Under the pieces are notes generated by a model, which saw nothing but the letters and a program-made list of their open reading frames with translations, had not been told where the DNA came from and ran no database searches. 64,000 nucleotides of DNA, from contig CM049320.1 in the NCBI GenBank assembly GCA_026874595.1, forward strand, positions 51,038,714 to 51,102,713, read 5' to 3'. The position numbers and the translations under genes were made by a program. This stretch comes from Sipunculus nudus (lineage: Eukaryota; Annelida; Sipuncula; Golfingiida; Sipunculidae). Positions within the stretch are counted from its first letter, which is position 1; every line of letters starts with the position of its first letter. Shown in pieces: positions 1 to 13,170 of this stretch.

Positions 1-450
1 ATTTCTTCCTTTTAATACCCTCTGATTTGCCTCCTGGCACAATCTACAATTTCACAGATTGTTAATATTTATGGTGAAATATTTATACAAAGAAATATTT
101 ATTCAAATAAATATATTATAGATTTGAATATTCCTGGAAGTATGACATTTTAAGAAAATGACATCACGTGTGAAGTCAATGCCAACTGATTGGTAAGGAT
201 CCTCTATCACATTACCAATGTACCATATAGCAAACAAAAATCAGGAACTTCTACATGTATATTGATTTTGTCACGGGAACATAAAGTGCAGAAACTGCCC
301 CATCAATTCATCATTATTACATTGGAAGTGACCTGCTACTGAACAATGCATAACAGCTACATCACAAATATTTTAAACTGCAAGAGGAATCAACAAGTAT
401 GCTGATTCTGCTATGCACTATCACCGCGGTACAAAGGGTGCAGAGGAAGG

Positions 451-526
451 ACGTAGTCTAGTGGTTAAGATCTTGGACCTCTTGGCTAAAATGCAACAGT
501 TCGAACAAAGCCGAATCCCCACGGCA
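451..526 (+). repeat. tRNA-derived SINE head fragment
   Basis: GTAGTCTAGTGGTTAAGA resembles a pol III A box, and CAGTTCGAACAAAGC followed by CGAATCCCC a disturbed B box. It is not a foldable tRNA. The SINE tail was not identified. Confidence 0.5.
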
Positions 527-1059
527 TTATAATGAAATTTTGCTAGAAACCCGGAGATTTGTTCCTATGTCTTAATTTCAGGCTATGGCCTCTGGAATAT
601 TTCTAACCACATACACATCAAATCTTAAAACAATGCTTAATAATGACATTTCATCTTTATCGTATGATAATATCAGTCTTATTTAACAGACAGTGCCATC
701 CACATACTTAAACTTTGTCCTTAAAAAGAAAAGTTGGCATGCATCATAATTTTATGATCCTCTCAATATGTGCTGATAATGTCTTAATGCAAGCAACGCG
801 TCTAAATACTGCATTTTTCCCTGTTGCCAAAGAGGAATGAAAGGTGTAATTGTCTACATATGCTTGTTTCCTGACATGCACAAAAATTATAAACAAGATA
901 AACTATATCTATTTTATATGGATTGAACTACGAGGATTAATAAAGATCATCTCCATACCTCGAACTGTGGCGTTTTATTGTCTGTAGGGGTGGAAAAAAT
1001 TCCAAGAAACTAACAGAAATCGGTGAAAGCGCTGACCGTCTGCAACCCACTACAACCCA

Positions 1060-1135
1060 TTCTCACAGTAACGCTAGGGATCAAACCTGGGTGGCTAGCG
1101 GAGGTACCGAGTGCTTTATCACTCATAACTTTACA
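1060..1135 (-). repeat. tRNA-related SINE fragment
   Basis: The minus strand reads AAAGCACTCGGTACCTCC...CCACCCAGGTTTGATCCC, the standard spacing of a tRNA-derived SINE up to its B box. Confidence 0.5.
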
Positions 1136-2049
1136 GATATGGTGTTCAAATCCTTAAAATTAGCATGCTTATTACATTGAATTAAACGGCTGGATTGGAC
1201 ATAGGACAGATAATTTTCTTGCAACGACCACATCTTCAAACCAATTACATTTGTTAGAATGCACATAAAGGGAAATTAAATTGAAGAAATAAAAAAAACA
1301 GATATTGCTAAAAAACTGTGATTATTTAAACATCAATGTGGAAGACGAGACGGACAACCTAGCCCAGCAACTAATGTACAGGTTTCAAGAGATGAAAGTC
1401 ACCATTCAATGTTTCAATGAAAAAAGGCTATTTCAGCAAAATTTTAATAAAAACAAAACCAAAACTCATCCACATAACCTTTATGGAGACGTTAAAAATA
1501 AATATCTCGGCTCAACAAACATAACAATTGTAAGCTTGAAATGCATTCTAAGGAAATTTAATCGTATTTATATATATATTTCCCATTCGGCGGCCGTCAT
1601 CCTATATCTGAAAATATTGAGAATGGTCTGGGAAACTATTTTGCAAAGTTTCATGCTTCTTTATTTTTTCGATGATTCTTCTCTTAACATGAAGCTTAAA
1701 TGCATAAATTCATTTTAATTTATAGTTTTGTATTTTTTTGTTTATCTTAAGAATATTTGATGCACACTGCTCAAACCATAACTCGAGCATAAATTCCTAA
1801 TGAGAATACATGTCTCAGATTATTTATTAGAAGAGCATTGACAATTACGATCATAATCATTATACCTCATGATCATTTGACTTCAGTACCTTTTTTATGT
1901 TCTCCTTGCAGCTGTCCAATCGGGCGCATTGATGAAGTGACCTATAAATTACTCTCGGTTAGGTCATGCATAAGTTAACACATCACGTTGTAAACTCCCT
2001 CATAAATTATGTCACTTCCTTAATATTTGATTTTATGACCAACTTGTTT

Positions 2050-2285
2050 TTATATTCCGCTTATCGGGAATCAATCCAGTGGCCCATTTGTTTGTTTTTC
2101 TCTTACAGTGTGATACATCTTGTTGATAACCCCTCCATAAATAACTGTAATATGTTCTTAACATTTTATTTTTATATTTATGTTCTGCTTATCTGGTATC
2201 AATGCAGTGACCTATATGCTTTTTCTCTTTCAATGTGATACATCTTGTTGATAACCCCTCTGTAAATAACTCATGCTTCATAATA
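2050..2285. repeat. Two-copy tandem repeat of about 120 bp
   Basis: Both copies carry GTGATACATCTTGTTGATAA followed by CCCCTC and TAAATAACT, with ATCAATSCAGTG upstream. Confidence 0.8.
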
Positions 2286-3229
2286 TTGTAACATAACATA
2301 ACGCCTTCGCAATTGCTTCCTGATAATGGATTGTTTTCAAAGATGTAGGTGAGTTTTGTTTTATATCAAATTTCTTTTTTGAGAAAGGGTAGTCTGGATA
2401 TTTCAAATCCTTTTACCTCAGCTAGAGACGTTTTTCCTGGAAAATTGTATTACTTGTTTGTTTATTTGTAACTGCGTTTGTCCATTATCAACGTTAAACA
2501 CAAGTTTTGAAAGGATCAGTAGGAAATTTAGTATAGCATTAGCGTAGTAATTTTGTTATAAATCAAATTAATTTTAGGTTTGATTCAAATCATAATAATG
2601 TGTTTTGATCTAGGTATTTATCTTCTTACGAGTCAGCATAATTGGCTCATTTCGACCATTGGCCATGATTTACAGGAATTATGGCGCTCGCCTATATCCT
2701 GGTCTGCATATTTCGCCTATGATCCATCCATGCATTTCTGTGGATTTATTTGGTGAGTGAGCCCTGGTGCATGATAGCGAACACACGCATAATGCAGTTG
2801 CTCTGAAATCGGAGAAATTTTGATGAAGTTTTACTTTATGTAGAAATTTCATTATTAGCCAGGATATATACTTTCTTTCGTCGAAATATCTTAACCTTGA
2901 AGCCGGAAGGGAAGTACTTTTTCCATATTTTTAATATCTAACATTCTTTTTTCTCAGGTCTACAAATACATATTGTTAACACAGGTAAGGGGTATTGCAT
3001 AACGCTTTTGGCTGTGGTCAGCGGACCATGCACAAAGCACCAGGTCTCTCGGTCAGGTTGTTGGGTGAGCCATTCAGATTCTTGAGAACAATGTGCTATT
3101 GAAGTCAAGTCCATGCCTGGCAGTAGTGACAATGTTTTATTGATGGGTTAAATTTCACATGCTACACATTTCTCTGAATGAAAGTTAGACTATGATTTGA
3201 ACGGTAAATCAAAAAGACAAAGATCATAT

Positions 3230-3945
3230 ATATTTAGTTATCCTTAACATCTCCAAACAGTTCACAAAGATTTAAAAAGTTCATTCCATCTGACAAACAA
3301 GATAAACCACATAGTACGATTATGGCAGGTATGTAAAAGGAAACAGAAAAGAAAATGCTTACAGAGCCTGAAGTGGAAATAGTCAAATACCTGAGAAAAA
3401 ATGAAAAAGAACATTTGAACATTTAGAGGTTAGATATTGCAAATATTGAGATAGAATTGGTACCCCAGAGGAGCAGTGTAATAAGTCTGGCACTGAAGCT
3501 ACAGGTGCAAAGAGAAGGGCAATTGGATTAGAGCAATAATAAAGATTTAGGATGTTTGGTATACCTGAAAGTGACAGTAACACAGAGGGGTAAGAAAAGT
3601 GTGTAGAATTGGTTCAAAAACTTGTAGAAAGAAACTGAAATTTGATCTGGATATCACAAAAGTTGATGTTGCCCATCGGGTAGGCAGGCATCCCAGAGAC
3701 CCTGACAGTAAGCCGAGGGCTATATAAGTAAATTTGTAAAAATGGATGTCTAAAGATCAGTCACGAGAGAAAGGAGGAAGTTGAAGGGTACAGAAATTGT
3801 CATGGCCGATGTCCTGTGTAAAGGGTTGCATCAACTCTTTAATAGGGCAGAAAACCATTCCACGGTTAAAGACTCTTGGACATGGGATGGTAAAGTATTC
3901 TTTAAAGATTTGAAAGGTGACGCAAAAGAAATAAAAATATGATGA
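3230..3945 (+). pseudogene. Decayed ORF1 of an L1-type LINE
   Basis: Short conceptual stretches in shifting frames match the ORF1/RRM protein of L1-like LINEs. The clearest is DITKVDVAHRVGRHPRDPDS near 3,650-3,710. Further pieces resembling KGTEIVMADVL and DGKVFFKDLKGD follow in another frame. Several stops and frameshifts break the frame, so no product is expected. The endonuclease and RT-region remnants at 4.3-5.5 kb lie in the same orientation and order. Confidence 0.6.
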
Positions 3946-4309
3946 ATCATACAGTTATCATCCTCCGAATAAATATGTATCACAGTTATATACTGTCTTG
4001 CATTTTAATGACCTGGCAATCGTGTTTAATGTTGTATGTTTTTATGTATATTTACTGTTAAAACCTTTTTTGTAATCAGCTGAGTGAGAAAGCAAACTTT
4101 TAATAACATTTGTTACCCCATACTTATGAGAAAATTAACTCTATACAAGCAAGGTGGTTAATAATATTCAATTTCAGGTCCTTTCTTTCAGCGGAGAGCG
4201 ATAAGAAATTATGTTAAGAGACGACAGATATTTGATTGGTTAGTGAAACACTAAGCACACGATGGGATTAGTTTCTAACACGAATTTTTTGCATTTAACA
4301 AGATGAAAC

Positions 4310-4510
4310 CAAATTGTCTAAATAGTGGCGTGGTAATATGTATCTGTCCCATGGGAGCATCAAATCATGTGGAGTATCTATATTTGTTGGTAAAAATGTT
4401 GAATTTAAGAAAATTAATAAGAATATGATAAAAATGGAAGATATTTACTAATTGAATGTGACATTGAAGGTCTTCACTCTATGATTGTTAATACCAACAC
4501 CAAATAAATT
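4310..4510 (+). pseudogene. LINE ORF2 endonuclease remnant
   Basis: Translation gives SHGSIKSCGVSIFVGKNVEF and, after a frameshift, GRYLLIECDIEG. This is the spacing of the SHG..RGV and GRY..L motifs of APE-type LINE endonucleases. It is fragmentary and interrupted by stops. Confidence 0.55.
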
Positions 4511-4684
4511 ACAGCAAGTTGTCAGTGTCAATTTGGAAAGCCTGAACCTATTAATATATGGAGGGGCAAAGTGGCACATACGTTAGGAATATCAAAGGTT
4601 TACTAGGTGACAAATATGTTGATACCACCAAATCATACATTGAAACATCTAGAAATACTTCTTTGTAACTTTAAATGAAGAGGT

Positions 4685-5486
4685 AAAACACCAAAGGTCA
4701 TATATAATTCTATCATCGGGATGTATGAAAATGGGGGAATCAATGTCGCAGACATTGAAAGTAAGATACATACACAGAGAATTATGTGGGTCAGGCGGCT
4801 TTTTGGTAACCCGTCGTCTATAATAACCGAGATAACAAATCGCTTCGTTAAGGAGGATTGGTTGATTAATATGTGTCAGAAGTAACTTCGATGATCGTAT
4901 TTTACCTAAGATTTTACCTTAACTTTATATCAGGTGTTTTGAAGACTGAGCAAATTATGTGTCATTGGAACCAAGAACACATGAGGATGTTATTTATCAA
5001 TTGGTGTGGAATAACACATATATTTCTATGAATGAAATTTCTGTTTACAATGAGGGATTGTTACAGTTACTGTTAACATTGTCCCTGTTTACAGTGTGGG
5101 TATTTGTTATGTTAAAGATTTAGTGGATGAGAATGGAACATGGATAACACATAATATATTTAAATAGGTCCTCTTGATAATATGAATGGGTTGCATTGAG
5201 GAAAGCAATACCAAAGCATGGGAAAAAATTTTTTTTGAACACTGAAATATATGCAGATGATTCTGATAAAGAAATTATTGTAACAACCAATGGAAATGAG
5301 TACTTAGACAAAAAATGCTCGAGAACAATATATTGTACATTTGTTGAAAAAAATGTAAACCTGCTAAAGCTCAGAAGGTTTATCAATACATTATATATAA
5401 CAAATAGCATTGATATTAAGTGGCAAGATTATATGAAGGTGTATTTCGAACAACTATTGATACCACTAAAGATAATTCGAATATGA
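4685..5486 (+). pseudogene. LINE ORF2 C-terminal remnant
   Basis: GGINVADIESKIHTQRIMW (about 4,735-4,790), GICYVKDLVDENGTWITH (about 5,098-5,155) and a longer open stretch at 5,196-5,486 follow the order of the region downstream of RT in L1/Tx1-type LINEs. The RT catalytic core itself is missing between 4.5 and 4.7 kb. The element is therefore internally deleted as well as mutated. Confidence 0.55.
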
Positions 5487-5632
5487 ACTGGTGAATAGCT
5501 GTATTTCACTACTGACAAAATGTTCATTTTCCTTCAATTATAATGAAAGTATACTTGATTTATTTGTAATGTTAAGTAGCCAAAAACCTTTATTTTAAAG
5601 TAAAGTCATCGTTACATTATAACAATATTAAT

Positions 5633-5905
5633 GTGCCAGAGCTGTCACTTAATACTCTATTGTATCGTGTTGTCCAAGTCATCTCAGATAACTCATTGAA
5701 TAATCAGAAATTGATGTTATTTAAATATGTATTGTATATACAAAGAGAAGACAACTCATCTTATTTGTTTCCAATGTTGAGAAAGATTTTAACACAAACA
5801 GAGGTTACAGAAATTTACAAAGCAAATGATAAAGGCATTATATCTAAACATATTATGAAATGGAGTAGCATTAAAGATACATGTGATGAACACCATGAAT
5901 TATGA
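5633..5905 (+). other. Unrecognised open frame of 90 codons
   Basis: A frame without stops, just downstream of the LINE remnant. It has no motif I recognise. It could be LINE 3' sequence, an exon of an unseen gene, or chance. Confidence 0.15.
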
Positions 5906-6169
5906 ATGTATGTATAGATCGACCTTCATTTTCTTGTGGGGTCCTGTACAATCATGTGAACTGTCTTTACTGTTATTAAATTGTTAATTGTAGAAAATAA
6001 GTTAATAAAGAATACGCCAATGATGAAGCATGAATATAGAACTAATCTGTACAATCTGAGGCGAAAAAAAAGGAAGAAAAAAAAAAGAGAAGGAAAGAGA
6101 GATTTTATTTGTTGGACTAACCACCTCCATGTTAATTTACTGATCAAATTTGATGAACTACAATCCGTC

Positions 6170-6480
6170 GTTGGACTAGGTCACAGGAGCTAACATGCTG
6201 GTGTCATAAGGTCTCGGTGAACCACTCCTGTCAGTCCTGGATATGTGTCATCCCCGTTGCTTGGTCACAACACCGATTAACCCTCGAGTGTCGCTCTCGT
6301 TCTTGAGTAAAACACGACTATTTGGCAGTCTCCCCATTAAGAACTCAGAGCGATCCCCCTTGGTCGGGCCAACCGTAAAAATCTTACCGTCTCCTCTGAG
6401 AATCTGAATTATGATCTGCATGTTTTGCACCCTGTGCTCTATCCCTAGACCCCGGAAGCTGGATCTACCCATGCAGTTTA
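6170..6480. other. GC-richer patch with an unassigned minus-strand frame
   Basis: A 74-codon minus frame from ATG at 6,472 to 6,248 lies in a locally GC-richer stretch and contains an internal GACGGTAAGA donor-like sequence. No domain was recognised and no partner exon was found. Confidence 0.2.
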
Positions 6481-7189
6481 AAATAGTGATTGTCTACAGA
6501 TAGTTCAAATCAAAACATGGCGGAGATATGAATGGGTATCAGGATACTTTTCCTGGGTGATAAGAAGTGGCAAAACTCCATATAATTATGATCCTGTTGT
6601 CTATTTAGGTATTTAATCGTGGCAATTTTAACTCTTGCCACCGCCAACTAGTTGAAACCAGAGTTCCAGTGCGTCCGACCTTGTTTCTTGAAGCTGGTCT
6701 CCATAGAAACTCTGCCACCTAAAGATGAGTTTTCTTGGCTACATCATGCAAAGTAGGTGTGAATTTTATTGAGCAATCCACCAAAGGAAGTCAATATCCT
6801 GGTGGCCCAATGCTTCATGGATGTAAAGACTTAGGACCAAAACATTCGGATAATCGCGAGGAATATGAGGAGCGAATTGGGATTTTCTTAAATTAAGTCG
6901 AGTAATATTATATCGGTTTAATAGAAACCTTCATGGAAGTCACATTACTAATATTATTTTTATCAGACGCACGGGGGTCTGAATTAATAGCATTCAAGAG
7001 CCAAGTGAGAATAAGTGGCTTATGAAAGTTTTTCGTTCAACCCATCGCCTACAGAATTTCCATTATTACTACGTTTTCAGCAAAACTTCTTCGGTTTACT
7101 GATAGGGTAGATGCAAGTTGAAAAATGGTGCAATTTTTGTAATAACATGGTTTTATACACCACCAAGGCTATGAAATTTTATAAATCGC

Positions 7190-7930
7190 GCAAGGATGGG
7201 GATAGGGGCAATGAAGATTTCTTTACCTTCTCAGGTATTTAATATATTGCAACAAATTACCCCTTTTAGAAAGAAAGAATTTAGCTTTAATCTGAAAATA
7301 TGCCTGATGAAAAATTTTGAAAGGTCCAGGTTAGGGAATTTAAAAATTTGTATTTTTACAACCTTTCTTGAGTCAAAAGTTTTACCACCGCCACTAAACA
7401 TAGCAGATCTCGATCCAAGGAAAAAAAAAAGGGGGGGGGCTGAAATGAACTTCTGAAGTGTTCAATATACTCCAACAAATAACCCATCATATAAAAGCGC
7501 AGGAATATTGCTATAACCTCGAGTCATAATTGATGCCATATTGTGTACGGTCAAGGTTTGGGGTCAACAAGTACAAGGCATTTAAAAAGAGTATATTTTG
7601 CTATTTTCTCGAGTCAAATATTTAACTCCACATGTTCGTTAAAGATTAGTTTAGTTACTATTATTATCAAGTGTTACATGAAGCTAAAACTGTCCGGTTT
7701 ATTTTCAGGGTAGATACAAGTGTGAATAGTGAACCAAATTTTATGGGCCGCAAATCGTAAACACCACTCCGATGAATTATGGGTAAGAGATGAACGTCTC
7801 AAAAACTTCTTTAATACCTAATATAGCAACAAATTGGCTCTCTCGTAAATGCATCTCATTAATTTCGTAATTACTTAATATATTACAATAAATTTGCTGT
7901 CACATAAATTCTTTAACCTTGAGTCATGCA
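7190..7930. repeat. Degenerate local repeats
   Basis: Variants of AATATATTGCAACAAATT and CTTGAGTCA recur near 7,240, 7,370, 7,465, 7,520, 7,605, 7,825, 7,880 and 7,920. No clean unit could be drawn, and no gene was seen. Confidence 0.4.
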
Positions 7931-8019
7931 AGCATATATTTTATCAAGATAAGAGGTATCAACACGTGCGTGATATGGATTATCCCCTTCAAGGAATTTT
8001 TAGAGAACCTGTGAGCTTA

Positions 8020-8870
8020 TGCGATGGTGTGGAGTCGTTCGGCGTCCGTCGCCTGTCGTCCGGCGTCCGTCGTCTGTACGTTAGCCCATACTATCTTGAA
8101 AACGGTAAGAGTTAGCATCACAAAATATTATGCAAAAAATAGTCATTAAAATACTCTATCGGATTTTGCTTATTTGTTTGGCTAACTGCATTTTCTTAGA
8201 TTTTTAAAAAGGAAGAAGCTTAAAATCCTTTAAAAATCTTCTACTCCAAAACTGTTCAGCCAAATTGGCTAGTATTTCACAGAAATGATTCCTGGAACGA
8301 TTTCCTTCAAGTTTGTTCGCATGGTTTAAGTTCAGGGATTATTGGGCGAGTTACAAGAAGTTGAACTAAGTCATCTCTTCAAAAAAGCATACTAAAATTA
8401 CAATATCAAAAACGGTTTGAGCTATCATCACCAAATTTTGTTGCAATGTCGGACATATAGGTTATATCTGAAATTGAGGTATTGGTTGCGCCACTTGCAT
8501 CGGCCTTTTTTTTTTGTAAAGGGCTCATCAGTCCCCGTATCATACTGAGGGCTACAAAAAACTTCTTCTCTAAAACCTTATGGTCAAATTCTTTAATATC
8601 GCACAGAAATGATCTTAGGGTAGTTGTTTCTGAAGTTTGTTCAAATGGTCTCAGTGCAGTGACCTTTGGCTGAGTTATGGGAAGCTGAATTTAGTCATTT
8701 GCCATTACAGCCCATTTTAGCTGAGTGGCTACAGTGATCTTCTTCTCAAAACCCACTGGGCTGAACTTTTAAATCTCACACATAAATTATTCTTAGATGT
8801 TGATACTGCAACTTTGTTCAAATGGTTTTGGTTCAGTGCTTTATGTTGTTTTGAAAATATTTCGGGTATA
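8020..8870. repeat. Three diverged copies of a roughly 300-bp repeat
   Basis: Copies near 8,086-8,350, 8,395-8,690 and 8,700-8,860 share AAAACGGT-AGCTATCATCAC (first two), CTTCTTCTC-AAAACC, CACAGAAATGAT and AAGTTTGTTCAAATGGT-like blocks. A GGCGTCCGTCG run (8,040-8,080) stands at the left end. Confidence 0.65.
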
Positions 8871-11800
8871 AGTAGACGAACACTATTTAAAAAGAAGATC
8901 TAGAATGAAAGGGATATTAACTGATTTTGATTTAGGAATCACTGTCACAGCCAAAAGGCACTGCTGGATATAATATTTTATTAAGATTTAATAATATTAA
9001 AGTGTCTCAAACGAAATTCGTAATAAGGTTGTCATAGTCATAAAATGCATTCTAAAGATTGTAATACTAGTCCATTTTGTATGGCTAAAGAGTAATGAAA
9101 AAGGATTCCCCTGTTCCTCGGAAATGAGCTCATCATTTTCTGTTAATTTCGATACTTATAATTTATTAACATTAGTTGATGGGAGAATTCCCTAAAATTT
9201 ACAGTTACTGGTTCATATTAGTTCCTCATTTTAAAAACAAATCGACTAAATCCAAATGTTATGGTATTTAAAACAAATAAATTTTCCTTAGCCAATTCTG
9301 AATACCTCTATGATGAAGTATAATTAAATTCAATTGAATATAAATTAACTGTCAAACATACCAAATAATTATATAGAGATTATCTAGAATAGATATGCTT
9401 TAAGCAAATTTTTAGGCAATAAATAAATAATAATAAAAGGTATAATTCTCTGGCACTATACTCGTCAATTTAAATCACCGAAATCAAAGATTTGATTTTG
9501 ATTTTCGATCAAAAACTATCAATTTTGAGCTTCAGCGGCTAAGACGCTTCTACCAAGAAGATGAATATTGGATATGATTGAAAAGATTTCCTCTTTTATG
9601 TATACTTTTACCTGTTTAGCAAAACAATTATTTTATTATCATTTCCCCCGGAGCATATGACATTTTATTAGAGACATACATAAAAAGGTTCTAAAAAATC
9701 CCCCGCCCCCATTGATCTATGAAAAAGTGCCTGCGAACCAAACCTTGAAAATTTTGCCCTTAAACAACCTATTTTTTGTCAAGGGAAAATAAGATAAGTT
9801 TAAAACATTAAATATAAATAAACGGATTAAGTTATAGAAATATCCAATACATATTTTTATATAAATATGCAAGGTCTAAACAAAACAGCACAGTTTCTCT
9901 TCCTGACTAAAAGTTACTTAGACCGGTTAAAACTGGTTAAAAGGAAATTTTACATCCACTTACTACAGACCATGGGTGAGTGCAAAGTGTTTGATATAAA
10001 AGCAATGATAAAGACTGGCTGATGAGTTTCAGCTGGTTACTTATAGTCTTCAATATAAGATCAGGTGACCTGCATTCTTGAAAGTAGCGATAAATTCTTA
10101 AAATATAAGTCAAAGGAAGTCATATATCAGTAATTTAGATTACGAGAGTTATTTGTGGCAAAATAGAATACTATCCAATGACACATGTAGGTCACCTCGC
10201 GCTATCGACCGATATGTGCCTACAATGTAAACTGTCTGGAATTTGAAAGCAACAGTCGAGGTCACAGCAGCATGAAAATGGTTTAACCAGTTTTAAGATA
10301 CAATGATTATCATAATAGGTGGAGGCATGTCTAGAATATTAGAGTATGCTATTCCATATAGGATCATCATCGGGGTAGACACGGGCACCTGCATGGTAAA
10401 GGAATAACCCACTTGAGGGTGTTAAAATATGCAAATTATCTAATTTAACATGCAAATTTAAGATTTTTTATAGAATTCTCATTTGGTTCTATAGACAAAC
10501 ATAATAAGGGGTCCATTGATACACAAAAAATAAATATTTAGATGTGGAAATATGAATTGTAGTGAATGTTATTGTCCAGTGTAATAAGTCTGTATCTCAC
10601 TAATTCGATAATTAATTAAGAAGGTATCACATGCAGTAACACAAATCACAGACACAGAGTATGAAGCATATTTGAGAAAATTCCAATAGTGTGAATTTCA
10701 TGTCAATTTATAGCTCAATTCTTGCGTTGTGTGAAAATGTTAGCTACCCGGTTACTGTTTTGGGGTTCGATAAACGGATAAAATTTAAATAAATTTCAAA
10801 TATGTATGCAGCAGTAAGTAATCAAGTTATATGATTATACTATAACCTATGAAGGAGCCATACCAATGTAAGCTTAGACAGCCTTATACGCATCTATAAT
10901 TATAGCTCTGTGGATAATGCTGGATGGTTATTTAAAACTTCTTCACAGACATATATGTTCTGTGATGATGTCGCCTTAATTCCTATACAAACGGACCGGA
11001 AAGCTACACAAGTCTTAGTGTATCCCTGTGGATATGGCTGAAATCGTTAGGAAAACTCTATAGAAGTTGGTATAGATTATTATTATAGATACAAATCTTG
11101 TCGCCTTGATTCTTATCGGATAAATATCGAGATTACTTAAATAAATTCAAATTCTATGAAACAATAAGTCATCATAAAATATGCTTAAGTAATATCAAAA
11201 GCAGAAGCCTCACTATTGTAACTTTGGAAAGCTATAGACATATATATTCTTTCGATGGGCATTTGGTATTAACGCCGATATATAATATAATAATTTTTTA
11301 TAACCGTATACTTTTCCCTGTAGCTGCGATTTTGATGTCGTCTTAATTCCTGTATGCAATCATGTCTGAATTGTGGCTTTAATTCCAATACTTTCATATT
11401 GTTGTTCCCTTTTATTCCTTTATGTATTTATCTCTTGAAGGTCTCCTTAATTCTAATATATGTTTAATCGTTGGTTACGTAGATTTAGTTGTCATATCAT
11501 ATGATTTATCTCTTCTCCTAAGGTATCATTATAGTTTAAAAATTGCCGTTTTTAAGAAATGGTAGCTAAATTGAAAATAAAATTTATTTGTATCGCAAAT
11601 GGTTGCGATGAAATGAACACATAAAGAAATAGTATTTTAATTTTACCAAACAGATTTCAAAAGATATGAAATAAATAAAACTTTCCAGAATGCATATTTT
11701 CTATGAATGAGTTAAAACAAAAGAGTTTTGGAAAAAAACAGCATACGATTCAAAATTGCAAAAAAAAATATAAAATATTATTATGATATTGAAATAAATG

Positions 11801-11975
11801 GGATACGCTTTCAAAAGGAATACATATATCTTTGAATATAATAAAACCTATATATATATTACCAATTTAACACTTCTCAATTTTGTTTGGGTGGGGTGAA
11901 AGATTTATAAAAATTATCTTTTGATTAAATGAAATAAATGAATGTGTTCGCTCTTTTGTTAGTAACCAAACACTA
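8870..11975. other. AT-rich non-coding stretch
   Basis: No open frame of note, no clear repeat boundaries and no RNA gene recognised. Short themes such as GTCGCCTTRATTC recur weakly at 10,970, 11,100 and 11,340. Confidence 0.5.
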
Positions 11976-11979
11976 ACTG

Positions 11980-13170
11980 ACCTCCCTGGATGTCAAATTA
12001 GAGATTCTATGTGAAATGGTTACAATTTAAGCCCTGGTAACAGATAACCACATCTTTTAAGGTCTCAAGACAATCCGTAAATATTGTAAAAAAAATCAGG
12101 TGGTGCCACCAGTCTGCAGGAACTGATAAAACATCCCATGATGAATGTGCAGGCAAAGAATCAGGGTGATGAATTCATTAGTTGTTCAGAAACTGGAGGT
12201 TTCATATTAAACGTTTAATTATAACGAAGGGTACTTACAAGCCCTATAGATCAACGGATATGGGAAAATGAGACCTGATTTCAGATTTCAAAGGATATTT
12301 TTAATAAGAAGATTCAAGGTTGAATGGTAACGATTTTTAAGAGAATGGTAACGAGACTGCATCTCTGAAGGTCTCAACAATAGAGAAAAAAGCATTAAAT
12401 TTCGAAAAAAAATATCCAGGTGGCAGTCACAGTCTGCAGGAACTGATGATACAGTCCTTAATGAATATGCATGAAAAGAATCATGATGATCAATGCATCA
12501 GTGTTTAGTACTGGAGCTTTTGTAGCAAATTTTGAATTATTCTGGCGCGGGGGGGGGGGGAGCTCCGTAGCTCTGAGGAAATGAATAACAAAAACCTAAT
12601 TTCAAGTTTTCATGGACCTTCTTGGATGTCCTGTTACCAGATGACAACAACTTTGAATGTCTCAAAAATAGAGAAATATTACGTAAAAACTTGGAAAAAA
12701 ATCCAGGTGGTCCTAGCAGTCTACAGAAACTAATGGAAGACACGATGATCAATATGCATGCAAAGAATTATGGTGTTCAATGCATAAGTTGTTCAGATAC
12801 TAGAGATTTTGAATCAAATTTTCCATATTTCTGAGGGATACTTCGGAGCCCCATAGCTTAATGGATATGGGTGACAGAGACCTAAAAATTTTATGGGCCT
12901 CCCTGCCTGTCAAGAGAGAAGGTTCTAGGTCCAGCCTTTACGATTTGTACCGTTAACAGATGATCGCATCTTTAAAGGTATCATAAATAAAGAAAACAAT
13001 TCGTAAAAAAGATTTAAAAAAATACATGTGGCGCCACCACTCTGCAGAAACCGATAAATAATTCCATGATCAATATGCATGCAAAGGATCATGGTGTTCA
13101 ATGCATTAGTTGTTTAGATACTAGAGCTTTTGTATCAAATTTTCCATTATTCTGAGGGATTGTTTTATGC
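11980..13170. repeat. Four-copy tandem repeat, unit about 290-320 bp
   Basis: The CTGCAGGAACTGAT-like motif recurs at about 12,115, 12,432, 12,718 and 13,040. Each is preceded by a GGTGGYGCCACC-like palindrome and followed by ATGAATATGCATGCAAAGAA, GTTGTTCAGATACTAGAG and TTTGTATCAAATTTTC. Copies are strongly diverged. Copy 2 ends in a 12-G run (12,549-12,560). Confidence 0.8.

Noticed and set aside
1305-1718. 137-codon plus-strand frame
   Set aside because: Begins only at TTG, has AT-driven composition, no recognisable domain, no matching exon or splice context. It is expected by chance in such DNA.
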